Both the position numbers and the translations under genes were made by a program. The notes beneath the pieces are model-generated. The model saw only the letters and a list, made by a program, of their open reading frames with translations. It was not told the origin of the DNA and searched no databases. Source: JAPORK01 sp026710285 (GTDB taxonomy: Bacteria; Pseudomonadota; Gammaproteobacteria; Pseudomonadales; Endozoicomonadaceae). From it: a stretch of DNA of 64,000 nt. Below are positions 37,401-48,700 of this stretch, in pieces; position 1 is the stretch's first letter; the number at the start of each line of letters is the position of its first letter. The stretch is from positions 1,364,001 to 1,428,000 of the forward strand of contig OZ241746.1 in NCBI GenBank assembly GCA_965201045.1. Reading direction: 5' to 3'.

Positions 37401-39968
37401 GTTAGTAGCGGGTAATATCCATTGTCTTATGGGTTTACTGAGTACATTAGCCCGTGCAACTGAGACAGCAGAGCGTTGACCCTGTATATTTTGCTGATAG
37501 CTGATTACACATCGGTTGCTGTCATCATAATGTATAACCGTCATGCCGCCATCAGGCAGATAAGTCCGGACAGCTCTGCCGGTATCATCATAATCCTGTG
37601 TGGTATCAAGTGCAGTTGCATGTCCTGATTCATCGATAATATAGTTACTCTGTCTGGCAATACGTCCATACTCATCGTAACAGATTTTTTCTACCGGCCA
37701 CCACAACCCTGGCTGCTGCTTTCCTGTTTTATCAATTGCTTCGGTAAAACTTTTCAGCGTTCTTCCGGCACCATCAAAAATAGTTTTTTGCTGTAATCCA
37801 TTCACAGCTGTAATTAATATCTGATTAAGATTTTCAGACAGAGTATAGCTATAATAGGTGCTGGCAGAAAAACCAGTATCAACTGCACGCTCTGTTTTTA
37901 TAAGTCGGTCCCACGAATCATAGTTATAACGGTCCAGATCCTTTTTTTCTGCATCGGTTACCATAAGTATCTGATTAGTGAATAAACTGGTTGTGGTATA
38001 AGATGAGAAAAGACGTTTATTCTCAGCTAATTCAATAGCACTATAAGTTGTTTTAGTATAGTTGTCCGGACTTTTCAGGTAATAATAATCTTTTATCACA
38101 GCATCAGTGGAGTTGGTTTCATTTAGCTGACCGGTTAGTACTAACTGTTTTAACAGACCATAAGTTAGCAGGTCTTTAGTGTTATTATAATAATGACGGG
38201 TTATTGTTATCTGCTGATTACCAGACTGTTCTGTTTGATGATCCAGTACAGAGATATAACCTTTTCCATTGTGGTTAAGCTCTCTTCGGTAATGATTCCG
38301 GGTAGTTACAGGTAATAATGGAGCTGTACCGGTTTCAATATAAGCAGGATATTGTATAGTGGATTCAGTTAGTGTAGAAAAGGGCCACGCTGCTGAAGCA
38401 GCAGGACAGGCAGTGTTACCCATTAAAGGACAATAGTTGTTAACTGTTACACGCCCCCAGTCATCTTTTTGTCTGATGATTCTTCCCTGCTCATCATAGT
38501 GGCTGATCACTGTAGTGGTAGCAGGTCTGTCTGCTGTCTCTCCAAAGACCCGGGTTACTATTTTTAAGGGCAGGCTGTAGGTAACAGGCAGATCATTAAA
38601 AGAGCTGTGTGCACAACCATCATACTGATCAGTACGACAAAAAAAGTAGTGTGCTGCTGATAAAACATGTCCGGTTCGGTTGCTGATTTGCTGTTCATCC
38701 GTCATCAGATGATATTTGTTATAAGTACGAATTTCCCGTATAAGCCCGTTATTCTCCTCAGTTTTGTAAGTATAACTGACGGGTGCTTCAAACAGTCTGT
38801 CTTTCGGTGAGTTATATGTAATATTTATTCCTGCATTAAAACCCAGATAATTATGTTCATTAATATTTGTCTTACCATACCGGTAACGGTTGATCATCAC
38901 CGGTTGTGAAAAACCCGGATCAGTCATTTCTTTAACAACGACACATGAAGCATGTTCTAATGATGTATAATTTACAGGAACTTTTATTTCATCATTACAA
39001 TTATAAATGATCTGGTTTTTTAATCCGGTGGGATAATCAATACTGATTATTAAATGATTCATATAATGAAAATGAATACCATGATTTGCATAATGATTAA
39101 AGTAAGGTAATGTTATGTTGTGTATTTCATTATTTTTTTTATGGATCAATACGACAACTGATTGACCTGTACTTCCCTGACTCATAACTGCAATATAGCT
39201 TTTTATTCTCTGTAGTTTAATGATATGTTCTTCATCATCGTTTATTGATTTTAACAGATGTGTACCGGGTACATAACTAAAATGTACGCTCCATCCGTCC
39301 TGTTGTTCCAGGCGAGTTTCATAACCCGCATGATTCAGTGTTTCCCGTAAACCGCTGGGATAAGTAATTACAAAATGTGTACTCATATCACCCTGAATAA
39401 ATATATCATGAAGTTTATGATATTCTGGTTTCCAGTGACCATTGAACTGCTTTTTTAAATAAAAATTTTGTCCAAACGACGTAATAAGCTGATGTGTAGC
39501 CGGATTAAAGTGGGTTAGATTCCAGCTCCACCCTCTTCCCAGGTCATCCGGATTAGCTAAAGCACTACTGTTATAATTAATGTTAAGATTAATATCAGGA
39601 CCATGCCCTAAATTGCTGAGCATACTTCCTGTTTTTACAAAAGTGCTGAGAATACCTGTACGTGGATCAACAGTAGTTCCCCAGACTTTTTTAAAATTAA
39701 ATGCATTTGACCATGGCGCTGCTTTACCCGATACTGAAGAAGCATTTAGCTGATGTTTTTTTTCGGAATTTAGTGTAAATTTTGTATGATTTTTATCGGT
39801 TATTGTTTGATAAGAATTATCAGAATGATAAGAGTAACCGATATATCGGGTCCCTAAACTATTTTTTTGTGTATCGGATGTCGTACAAAACAGATTTCCT
39901 GTATAACAGAGTAACTTTATCATTAATATGAAAAAATAAATATACTCTTGTTTGGATTGCGTTAGCAT
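34413..39968 (-). CDS. R5: RHS/YD-repeat protein, type II C-terminal domain
   Basis: 1851 residues, the longest copy. The N-terminus is mosaic: the first ~70 residues follow the R2/R3 type (YIYFFILMIKLL, SYQTITDKNHTKFTLN), then KKHQLNASSVSGKAAPW matches R4. The middle is nearly identical to R6. After the Ala/Gly block it has an extra glutamate (EEEAIGANVG), shared only with R6. C-terminal domain of type II: ISCDTITIMLAYHIA, VFGYNHMTIIQRI, WKVYIGNING; invariant Cys and His present, third position Asn-Gly. Signal-like N-terminus, YD repeats and the PxxxxDPSG motif are intact. It ends LLKSVA. Confidence 0.9.
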   Translation of the reverse strand: MLTQSKQEYIYFFILMIKLLCYTGNLFCTTSDTQKNSLGTRYIGYSYHSDNSYQTITDKNHTKFTLNSEKKHQLNASSVSGKAAPWSNAFNFKKVWGTTVDPRTGILSTFVKTGSMLSNLGHGPDINLNINYNSSALANPDDLGRGWSWNLTHFNPATHQLITSFGQNFYLKKQFNGHWKPEYHKLHDIFIQGDMSTHFVITYPSGLRETLNHAGYETRLEQQDGWSVHFSYVPGTHLLKSINDDEEHIIKLQRIKSYIAVMSQGSTGQSVVVLIHKKNNEIHNITLPYFNHYANHGIHFHYMNHLIISIDYPTGLKNQIIYNCNDEIKVPVNYTSLEHASCVVVKEMTDPGFSQPVMINRYRYGKTNINEHNYLGFNAGINITYNSPKDRLFEAPVSYTYKTEENNGLIREIRTYNKYHLMTDEQQISNRTGHVLSAAHYFFCRTDQYDGCAHSSFNDLPVTYSLPLKIVTRVFGETADRPATTTVISHYDEQGRIIRQKDDWGRVTVNNYCPLMGNTACPAASAAWPFSTLTESTIQYPAYIETGTAPLLPVTTRNHYRRELNHNGKGYISVLDHQTEQSGNQQITITRHYYNNTKDLLTYGLLKQLVLTGQLNETNSTDAVIKDYYYLKSPDNYTKTTYSAIELAENKRLFSSYTTTSLFTNQILMVTDAEKKDLDRYNYDSWDRLIKTERAVDTGFSASTYYSYTLSENLNQILITAVNGLQQKTIFDGAGRTLKSFTEAIDKTGKQQPGLWWPVEKICYDEYGRIARQSNYIIDESGHATALDTTQDYDDTGRAVRTYLPDGGMTVIHYDDSNRCVISYQQNIQGQRSAVSVARANVLSKPIRQWILPATNVTLPSVKSICLNSNKHSEARVSRMTYDGFGRQITVQDPAGRIVRRCYDSLGRLTDTIDPAGNRTHSVYNLTGQTVQSWVYPVSGGHYLLSSVGYNRAGQLIWNAGEDGKRTVYTYTTDGQMATITTPNRHIFSWQYNLLNLPVSQSADNKQQWYIYYNPVTLRVKQKTDITGIKTYSYSDDGLTQQLIFTGKNNYPDYQLQWQYDNNRRTVWATDISGNKKQISYDWLGRITRIVYHPRQNNHPEVLSAFTYDHFSRIQQINYGSGMQRIFHYDAWGHQDEITDTLKKQLLSQWKIAYDISGNIILLSQKAEKEQIGIQHYHYDVLDNLVSMQCQGSSGLPLCPHDTSPAGLKLPQAPVITRQDYTFTPLNRLSGVQETLQSAPQQQTVSKTIRYYYTDTSVPLRLQSISTVWNQQKPVDQNLTYDNMGNMTVDGQNNHITYNLLNEVTHVISSTGKQSDYSYDGSGQKVMEKSQHGINYLFYCGGALVNEKIISPRQDKHIIGYLGMAKTTDGIISEYYENSYKGDVSGILQKDNKDQYQFKQRNIYSPYGMVWHKASNARSWYQQTLQGFNGERTDAATGWQFLGAGNRTYNPTGRYFFSEDSAGDGYRFGNNNPIMNTDPSGNSPQWLGEIFKWTSYVSTLGLGAIHQRWANITAAIMQAGFTAAAVGSAVAGAGGAALAGVVAGTAAIGSIPVVAAAMPANKGLNIAGKVTGMAEMAVSVAAAAFSLIPVAAEEEAIGANVGKIRLPLKMLSSKSTLQDSALSDLDEASTVPDTASSGASSMIAPSLSGASTPVNSFLKALPNYFEEGDACYLNLNNKSDLEQALRLLFTSSFSNNISCDTITIMLAYHIAKTRLLVSELEDFLYIRSMYTDVIITNLSIEEPYFCALRIILEPVKKNPQCSFNLGYYAVKDYTRKVKVGEYVVVFGYNHMTIIQRIASNINITNWKVYIGNINGIIYTEDMPSYNLKYILPNVYSKNLLTYGYMLLKSVA

Positions 39969-40092
39969 TACTTTGCCTTAATAAACGATGAAACGGAAAT
40001 CAACAGAGGAGTATCTTCGCAATTTGACTATCGTATCATTACCCGGTTCTGCCTGTGGGGTTTGCAACTATTCTGCCAGGGCTAAGCTACTA

Positions 40093-43000
40093 TTAAACCA
40101 CTGATTTTAATAATATATAACCATAAGCAAGGAAATTTTTTGAGTAAACATTAGGTAGTATATGTTTCAGGTTATATCTTGGTATGTCCTCAGTATATAT
40201 AATCCCATTAGTATTAACTATATAAACTTTCCAGTTGATAATACCGTTATCGGGTTTAAGCCTCTGGATTATAGTCATATGGTTGTAGCCAATGACTACT
40301 ATATGTTCACCCACCTTCACTTTACCGGTATAATCTTTCAGAGTATAATATCCCAAAGTGAACAAGCACCGAGAATTTTTTTTTACTGGCTCCAATATAA
40401 TGCGTAAAGCACAAAAATAAGGCTCCTCTATTGAAAGATTTGTAATGATGCCATCTGTGTACATACTTCTTATATACAAAAAATCTTCTAGTTCTGAAAT
40501 ATAAAGTCTTGTTCTTGTAAGATGATATGCTAGCATAATGGTAATGGTGTCGCATGCGATATTATTTGAAAAAGGTGAAGCAAACAGAAGTCTCAATGCT
40601 TGTTCAAGATCACTTTTATTATTTAAGTTTAAATAACCGGAACTCCCGTCTTCAAAATAATTAGGTAACGCTTTTAAGAATGAGTTGACTGGAGTGGAAG
40701 CTCCGGAAAGAGAAGGAGCAATCATTGATGATGCTCCGGAAGATGCCGTGTCAGGGACAGTACTTGCTTCGTCCAGATCAGACAGAGCGCTATCCTGTAG
40801 CGTTGATTTTGATGAAAGCATCTTAAGAGGAAGGCGTATTTTACCCACATTTGCCCCAATAGCTTCTTCTTCGGCAGCAACCGGTATAAGGCTGAATGCT
40901 GCTGCTGCAACAGAGACAGCCATTTCTGCCATACCGGTAACTTTTCCTGCAATATTAAGTCCTTTGTTAGCAGGCATTGCGGCTGCCACAACAGGGATGC
41001 TGCCAATAGCAGCTGTACCTGCTACAACCCCTGCCAGAGCAGCACCACCTGCACCGGCAACAGCGGATCCCACAGCGGCAGCAGTAAATCCTGCCTGCAT
41101 AATTGCTGCGGTAATATTAGCCCAGCGCTGATGTATTGCACCCAGTCCGAGCGTACTGACGTAACTGGTCCATTTAAAAATTTCTCCCAGCCATTGCGGG
41201 CTGTTACCTGACGGATCTGTATTCATTATCGGATTATTATTTCCAAAACGATAACCATCTCCTGCTGAATCTTCACTGAAGAAATAGCGCCCGGTGGGAT
41301 TATACGTCCGGTTACCGGCACCTAAAAATTGCCATCCTGTAGCCGCATCTGTTCGTTCACCATTGAAGCCCTGTAAAGTTTGCTGATACCAAGAGCGTGC
41401 ATTGGATGCTTTATGCCATACCATGCCGTAGGGACTGTAAATATTACGCTGTTTAAACTGATACTGATCTTTGTTATCTTTTTGCAAAATACCAGACACA
41501 TCACCTTTATAGCTGTTTTCATAATATTCACTGATAATTCCGTCTGTGGTTTTTGCCATACCTAGGTAACCAATAATATGTTTATCCTGCCGGGGACTGA
41601 TAATTTTTTCATTCACAAGTGCACTGCCACAGTAAAATAAATAATTAATACCATGCTGGCTCTTTTCCATTACTTTCTGTCCGCTACCGTCATAGCTGTA
41701 ATCACTCTGTTTTCCTGTTGATGAAATAACATGAGTAACTTCATTCAGTAGATTATAAGTGATATGATTATTTTGTCCGTCCACTGTCATGTTGCCCATA
41801 TCATCATAAGTTAAATTCTGATCAACAGGTTTTTGTTGATTCCATACAGTGCTGATGCTTTGAAGGCGTAAAGGTACTGATGTATCAGTATAGTAATAAT
41901 GGATTGTTTTACTGACGGTTTGCTGTTGTGGTGCAGACTGTAATGTTTCCTGAACGCCGGACAGTCGGTTAAGTGGTGTAAAAGTGTAATCCTGGCGGGT
42001 AATGACCGGTGCCTGTGGCAGTTTTAAACCGGCAGGTGAGGTATCGTGCGGGCATAAAGGCAGACCGGATGAACCCTGACATTGCATGCTGACTAGATTA
42101 TCCAGCACATCATAGTGATAATGTTGAATGCCGGTCTGCTTCTTTTCTGCTTTCTGACTGAGCAGAATAATATTGCCACTGATATCATAAGCAATTTTCC
42201 ACTGTGATAGCAGCTGTTTTTTCAGGGTATCGGTTATCTCATCCTGGTGTCCCCATGCATCATAGTGAAATATGCGCTGCATGCCACTACCATAATTAAT
42301 CTGTTGTATACGGGAAAAATGATCATAAGTAAACGCAGATAATACTTCAGGATGATTATTTTGCCGGGGATGATAAACAATGCGGGTAATACGTCCCAGC
42401 CAGTCATAGCTGATCTGTTTTTTGTTGCCGGAAATATCTGTAGCCCATACAGTACGACGGTTATTATCATACTGCCACTGTAGCTGATAATCAGGATAAT
42501 TATTTTTTCCGGTAAATATTAATTGCTGTGTTAATCCATCATCACTGTAAGAATAAGTTTTAATATCGGTGATATCTGTTTTTTGTTTTACTCTTAAAGT
42601 AACCGGATCATAATAGATATACCATTGTTGTTTATTGTCTGCTGACTGACTAACAGGCAGATTTAATAAATTATATTGCCAGGAAAAAATATGCCGGTTG
42701 GGTGTGGTTATGGTCGCCATCTGTCCATCCGTTGTATAAGTGTAAACAGTACGTTTTCCATCTTCTCCTGCATGCCAGATCAGCTGTCCTGCCCGATTGT
42801 AACCGGTCGATGATAACAGGTAATGCCCACCTGAAACAGGATATACCCACGACTGTACAGTCTGCCCTGTCAGGTTATAGACTGAATGCGTGCGGTTTCC
42901 GGCAGGATCAATGGTATCGGTTAATCGTCCCAGTGAATCATAACATCGTCTGACAATTCTGCCTGCAGGATCCTGTACTGTAATCTGTCGCCCAAATCCA

Positions 43001-45639
43001 TCATAAGTCATCCGGGAGACCCGTGCTTCGGAATGTTTATTACTGTTGAGACAGATTGATTTTACTGAAGGCAACGTAACGTTAGTAGCGGGTAATATCC
43101 ATTGTCTTATGGGTTTACTGAGTACATTAGCCCGTGCAACTGAGACAGCAGAGCGTTGACCCTGTATATTTTGCTGATAGCTGATTACACATCGGTTGCT
43201 GTCATCATAATGTATAACCGTCATGCCACCATCAGGCAGATAAGTCCGGACAGCTCTGCCGGTATCATCATAATCCTGTGTGGTATCAAGTGCAGTTGCA
43301 TGTCCTGATTCATCGATAATATAGTTACTCTGTCTGGCAATACGTCCATACTCATCGTAACAGATTTTTTCTACCGGCCACCACAACCCTGGCTGCTGCT
43401 TTCCTGTTTTATCAATTGCTTCGGTAAAACTTTTCAGCGTTCTTCCGGCACCATCAAAAATAGTTTTTTGCTGTAATCCATTCACAGCTGTAATTAATAT
43501 CTGATTAAGATTTTCAGACAGGGTATAGCTATAATAGGTGCTGGCAGAAAAACCAGTACCAACTGCACGCTCTGTTTTTATAAGTCGGTCCCACGAATCA
43601 TAGTCATAACGGTCCAGACCCTTTTTTTCTGCATCGGTTACCATAAGTATCTGGTTAGTGAATAAACTGGTTGTGGTATAAGATGAGAAAAGACGTTTAT
43701 TCTCAGCTAATTCAATAGCACTATAAGTTGTTTTAGTATAGTTGTCCGGACTTTTCAGGTAATAATAATCTTTTATCACAGCATCAGTGGAGTTGGTTTC
43801 ATTGAGCTGACCGGTTAGTACTAACTGTTTTAACAGACCATAAGTTAGCAGGTCTTTAGTGTTATTATAATAATGACGGGTTATTGTTATCTGCTGATTA
43901 CCAGACTGTTCTGTTTGATGATCCAGTACAGAGATATAACCTTTTCCATTGTGGTTAAGCTCTCTTCGGTAATGATTCCGGGTAGTTACAGGTAATAATG
44001 GAGCTGTACCGGTTTCAATATAAGCAGGATACTGTATAGTGGATTCAGTTAGTGTAGAAAAGGGCCACGCTGCTGAAGCAGCAGGACAGGCAGTGTTACC
44101 CATTAAAGGACAATAGTTGTTAACTGTTACACGCCCCCAGTCATCTTTTTGTCTGATGATTCTTCCCTGCTCATCATAGTGGCTGATCACTGTAGTGGTA
44201 GCAGGTCTGTCTGCTGTCTCTCCAAAGACCCGGGTTACTATTTTTAAGGGCAGGCTGTAGGTAACAGGCAGATCATTAAAAGAGCTGTGTGCACAACCAT
44301 CATACTGATCAGTACGACAAAAAAAGTAGTGTGCTGCTGATAAAACATGTCCGGTTCGGTTGCTGATTTGCTGTTCATCCGTCATCAAATGATATTTGTT
44401 ATAAGTACGAATTTCCCGTATAAGCCCGTTATTCTCCTCAGTTTTGTAAGTATAACTGACGGGTGCTTCAAACAGTCTGTCTTTCGGTGAGTTATATGTA
44501 ATATTTATTCCTGCATTAAAACCCAGATAATTATGTTCATTAATATTTGCCTTACCATACCGGTAACGGTTGATCATCACCGGTTGGGAAAAACCCGGAT
44601 CAGTCATTTCTTTAACAACGACACATGAAGCATGTGCTAATGATGTATAATTTACAGAAACTTTTATTTCATCATTACAATTATAAATGATCTGGTTTTT
44701 TAATCCGGTGGGATAATCAATACTGATTATTAAATGATTCAGATAATGGAAATCAATACCATGATTAGCATGATGATTAAAGTAAGGTAATGTTATACTG
44801 TGTATTTCATTATTTTTTTTATGGATCAATACGACAACTGATTGACCTGTACTTCCCTGACTAATAACTGTAATGTAGCTTTTTATTCTCTGTAGCTTAA
44901 TGATATGTTCTTCATCATCACTTATTGATTTTAACAGATGTGTACCGGGTACATAACTAAAATGTACGCTCCATCCGTCCTGTTGTTCCAGGCAGGTTTC
45001 ATAACCCTCGTGATTCAGTGTTTCCCGTAAACCGCTGGGATAAGTAATTACAAAATGTGTACTCATATCACCCTGAATAAATATATCATGAAGTTTATGA
45101 TATTCTGGTTGCCAGTGACCATTGAACTGCTTTTTTAAATAAAAATTTTGTCCAAACGACGTAATCAGCTGATGTGTAGCCGGATTAAAGTGGGTCAGAT
45201 TCCAGCTCCACCCTCTTCCCAGGCCATCCGGATTAGCTAAAGCACTACTGTTATAATTGACGTTAAGATTAATATCAGGACCATGCCCTAAATTGCTGAG
45301 CATACTCCCTGTTTTTACAAAGGTACTTAAAATGCCTGTGCGTGGATCAACAGTAGTTCCCCATACTTTTTTAAAATTAAATGCATTTGACCATGGAGCT
45401 GACTCACCTGATGATGAAGAAACATTTAGTCGACGTTTTTTTTCCGGGTTTAATGTAAATTTTATATGGTGTGTATTGGTTATTTTATTATCAGAATGAT
45501 AAGAGTAACCGATATATCGGGTTCCCAAATTATTTTTTTGTGTACCGGATATCGTACAAAACAGATTTCCTGTATAACAGAGTAATTTTATCACTAATAA
45601 AAAAGAATAAATATACTCTTGTTTGGATTGCGTTAGCAT
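40093..45639 (-). CDS. R6: RHS/YD-repeat protein, type II C-terminal domain
   Basis: 1848 residues. The first ~80 residues are a distinct variant (YSFLLVIKLLCYTG, TISGTQKNNLGTRYIG, KITNTHHIKFTLNPEKKRR) found also in R7, to which the 5' ~1.1 kb is nearly identical. The middle and core match R5, including EEEAIGANVG. The C-terminal domain is type II: IACDTITIMLAYHL, VIGYNHMTIIQRL, WKVYIVNTNG. Invariant Cys and His are present, third position Asn-Gly. The ending is LLKSVV. R6 therefore has an R7-like start and an R5-like body, another sign of exchange between neighbours. Confidence 0.9.
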   Translation of the reverse strand: MLTQSKQEYIYSFLLVIKLLCYTGNLFCTISGTQKNNLGTRYIGYSYHSDNKITNTHHIKFTLNPEKKRRLNVSSSSGESAPWSNAFNFKKVWGTTVDPRTGILSTFVKTGSMLSNLGHGPDINLNVNYNSSALANPDGLGRGWSWNLTHFNPATHQLITSFGQNFYLKKQFNGHWQPEYHKLHDIFIQGDMSTHFVITYPSGLRETLNHEGYETCLEQQDGWSVHFSYVPGTHLLKSISDDEEHIIKLQRIKSYITVISQGSTGQSVVVLIHKKNNEIHSITLPYFNHHANHGIDFHYLNHLIISIDYPTGLKNQIIYNCNDEIKVSVNYTSLAHASCVVVKEMTDPGFSQPVMINRYRYGKANINEHNYLGFNAGINITYNSPKDRLFEAPVSYTYKTEENNGLIREIRTYNKYHLMTDEQQISNRTGHVLSAAHYFFCRTDQYDGCAHSSFNDLPVTYSLPLKIVTRVFGETADRPATTTVISHYDEQGRIIRQKDDWGRVTVNNYCPLMGNTACPAASAAWPFSTLTESTIQYPAYIETGTAPLLPVTTRNHYRRELNHNGKGYISVLDHQTEQSGNQQITITRHYYNNTKDLLTYGLLKQLVLTGQLNETNSTDAVIKDYYYLKSPDNYTKTTYSAIELAENKRLFSSYTTTSLFTNQILMVTDAEKKGLDRYDYDSWDRLIKTERAVGTGFSASTYYSYTLSENLNQILITAVNGLQQKTIFDGAGRTLKSFTEAIDKTGKQQPGLWWPVEKICYDEYGRIARQSNYIIDESGHATALDTTQDYDDTGRAVRTYLPDGGMTVIHYDDSNRCVISYQQNIQGQRSAVSVARANVLSKPIRQWILPATNVTLPSVKSICLNSNKHSEARVSRMTYDGFGRQITVQDPAGRIVRRCYDSLGRLTDTIDPAGNRTHSVYNLTGQTVQSWVYPVSGGHYLLSSTGYNRAGQLIWHAGEDGKRTVYTYTTDGQMATITTPNRHIFSWQYNLLNLPVSQSADNKQQWYIYYDPVTLRVKQKTDITDIKTYSYSDDGLTQQLIFTGKNNYPDYQLQWQYDNNRRTVWATDISGNKKQISYDWLGRITRIVYHPRQNNHPEVLSAFTYDHFSRIQQINYGSGMQRIFHYDAWGHQDEITDTLKKQLLSQWKIAYDISGNIILLSQKAEKKQTGIQHYHYDVLDNLVSMQCQGSSGLPLCPHDTSPAGLKLPQAPVITRQDYTFTPLNRLSGVQETLQSAPQQQTVSKTIHYYYTDTSVPLRLQSISTVWNQQKPVDQNLTYDDMGNMTVDGQNNHITYNLLNEVTHVISSTGKQSDYSYDGSGQKVMEKSQHGINYLFYCGSALVNEKIISPRQDKHIIGYLGMAKTTDGIISEYYENSYKGDVSGILQKDNKDQYQFKQRNIYSPYGMVWHKASNARSWYQQTLQGFNGERTDAATGWQFLGAGNRTYNPTGRYFFSEDSAGDGYRFGNNNPIMNTDPSGNSPQWLGEIFKWTSYVSTLGLGAIHQRWANITAAIMQAGFTAAAVGSAVAGAGGAALAGVVAGTAAIGSIPVVAAAMPANKGLNIAGKVTGMAEMAVSVAAAAFSLIPVAAEEEAIGANVGKIRLPLKMLSSKSTLQDSALSDLDEASTVPDTASSGASSMIAPSLSGASTPVNSFLKALPNYFEDGSSGYLNLNNKSDLEQALRLLFASPFSNNIACDTITIMLAYHLTRTRLYISELEDFLYIRSMYTDGIITNLSIEEPYFCALRIILEPVKKNSRCLFTLGYYTLKDYTGKVKVGEHIVVIGYNHMTIIQRLKPDNGIINWKVYIVNTNGIIYTEDIPRYNLKHILPNVYSKNFLAYGYILLKSVV

Positions 45640-45774
45640 TATTTTGCCTTAATAGATGATGAAATGGAAATCAACAGAGGGATATCTTCGCAATTTGACT
45701 ATCATATCATTACCCGGTTCTGCCTGTAGGGCTGCAACTATTCTGCCAAGACTAAGCTACTATTAACCCACTGA

Positions 45775-48700
45775 TTATTTTAAGTGCATATAACCATAAA
45801 GATGGAATTTATCTGGGTCAGCATCAGGTAGTATATATTTCAGTTGATGGGTTGGCATCTCTTCAGTATATATAATTCCAGAAGTATTAAGCATATAAAC
45901 TTTCCAGCTAGCACTCTGGCTACAAGCAGGTTCAATTTTCTGGACTACGGTCATATGGTTGTAGCCAATGGCTACTACATATTGATCTATCTTCACTTTA
46001 GAACTAAATTCTTGCAAATTATAAATTCCCAAATTGAACGAGCAATTAGTTTTTTTTATTTGCTTCAATATATAGATTAAAGCACAAAAATAAGGCTCCT
46101 CTTTTGAAAGGTTCGTAATATTATCTGTGTACCGACTTCTTATAGACAAAAAAACTTCTAGTTTTTCAATATAAAAGCTTGTTCTTGTAAGATGATATGC
46201 TAACAGAACAGTATTGGTATCGCATGCGATCTGATTTGAAAGAGGTGAAACAGACAGAAGCCTCAATATTTGTTCAAGATCACTTTTATTATTTAAGTTT
46301 AAATAACCGGAACCCCCGTCTTCAAAATAATTAGGTAACGTTTTTAAGAATGAGCTGACTGATCTGAAAGGTCCGAAAAGAGAGGGAGCAATCACTAATG
46401 ATACTCCGGAAGATACCGTGCCAGAGGTAGTGCTTGCTTCGCCCAGATCAAACAGAGCGCTATCCTGTAGCGTTGATTTTGATGAAAGCATCTTAAGAGG
46501 AAGGCGTATTTTACCCATATTTGCCCCAATAGCTTCTTCGGCAGCAACCGGTATAAGGCTGAATGCTGCTGCTGCAACGGAGACAGCCATTTCTGCCATA
46601 CCGGTAACTTTTCCTGCAATATTAAGTCCTTTGTTAGCAGGCATTGCGGCTGCCACAACAGGGATGCTGCCAATAGCAGCTGTACCTGCTACAACCCCCG
46701 CCAGAGCAGCACCACCTGCACCGGCAACAGCGGATCCCACTGCGGCAGCAGTAAATCCTGCCTGCATAATTGCTGCGGTAATATTAGCCCAGCGCTGATG
46801 TATTGCACCCAGTCCGAGCGTACTTACGTAACTGGTCCATTTAAAAATTTCTCCCAGCCATTGCGGACTGTTACCTGACGGATCTGTATTCATTATCGGA
46901 TTATTATTTCCAAAACGATAACCATCTCCTGCTGAATCTTCACTGAAGAAATAGCGCCCGGTGGGATTATACGTCCGGTTACCGGCACCTAAAAATTGCC
47001 ATCCTGTAGCCGCATCTGTTCGTGCACCATTGAAGCCCTGTAAAGTTTGCTGATACCAAGAGCGTGCATTGGATGCTTTATGCCATACCATGCCGTAGGG
47101 ACTGTAAATATTACGCTGTTTAAACTGATACTGATCTTTGTTATCTTTTTGCAAAATACCAGACACATCACCTTTATAGCTGTTTTCATAATATTCACTG
47201 ATAATTCCGTCTGTGGTTTTTGCCATACCCAGGTAACCAATAATATGTTTATCCTGCTGGGGACTGATAATTTTTTCATTCACAAGTGCACTGCCACAGT
47301 AAAATAAATAATTAATACCATGCTGGCTCTTTTCCATTACTTTCTGTCCGCTACCGTCATAGCTGTAATCACTCTGTTTTCCTGTTGATGAAATAACATG
47401 AGTAACTTCATTCAGCAGATTATAAGTGAGATGATTATTTTGTCCGTCCACTGTCATGTTGCCCATATCATCATAAGTTAAATTCTGATCAACAGGTTTT
47501 TGTTGATTCCATACAGTACTGATGCTTTGAAGGCGTAAAGGTGCTGATGTATCAGTATAGTAATAACAGATTGTTTTACTGACGGTTTGCTGTTGTTGTG
47601 CAGACTGTAATGTTTCCTGAACGCCGGACAGTCGGTTAAGTGGTGTAAAAGTGTAATCCTGGCGGGTAATGACCGGTGCCTGTGGCAGTTTTAAACCGGC
47701 AGGTGAGGTATCGTGCGGGCATAAAGGCAGACCGGATGAACCCTGACACTGCATGCTGACTAGGTTATCCAGCACATCATAGTGATAATACTGAATGCCG
47801 GTCTGTTCTTTTTCTGCTTTCTGACTGAGCAGAATAATATTACCTTTGATATCATAGGTGATTTTCCACTGTGATAGCAGCTGTTTTTTCAGGATATCTG
47901 TTATCTCATCCTGGTGTTCCCATGCATCATAGTGAAATATGCGCTGCATGCCACTGCCATAATTAATCTGTTGTATGCGGGAAAAATCATCATAAGTAAA
48001 CGCAGATAATACTTCAGGATGATTATTTTGCCGGGGATAATAAATAGTGCGGACAACACGTCCCAGCCAGTCATAGCTGATCTGTTTTTTATTGCCGGAA
48101 ATATCTGTAGCCCATACAGTACGACGGTTATTATCATACTGCCACTGTAGCTGATAATCAGGATAATTATTTTTTCCGGTAAATATTAATTGCTGTGTTA
48201 ATCCATCATCACTATAAGAATAAGTTTTAATGCCGGTGATATCTGTTTTTTGTTTTACTCTCAAAGTAACCGGATCATAATATATATACCATTGTTGTTT
48301 ATTGTCTGCTGACTGACTAACCGGGAGATTTAATAAATTATACTGCCAGGAAAAAATATGCCGGTTGGGTGTGGTGATGGTCGCTATCTGTCCATCTGTT
48401 GTATAAGTGTAAACCGTGCGTTTTCCATCTTCTCCTGCATGCCAGATCAGCTGTCCTGCCCGGTTATAACCGGTCGATGATAACAGGTAATGCCCACCTG
48501 AAACAGGATATACCCACGACTGTACAGTCTGTCCTGTGAGGTTATAGACTGAATGCGTGCGGTTTCCGGCAGGATCAATGGTATCGGTTAATCGTCCCAG
48601 CGAATCATAACATCGTCTGACAATTCTGCCCGCAGGATCCTGTACTGTAATCTGTCGCCCAAATCCATCATAAGTCATCCGGGAGACCCGTGCTTCGGAA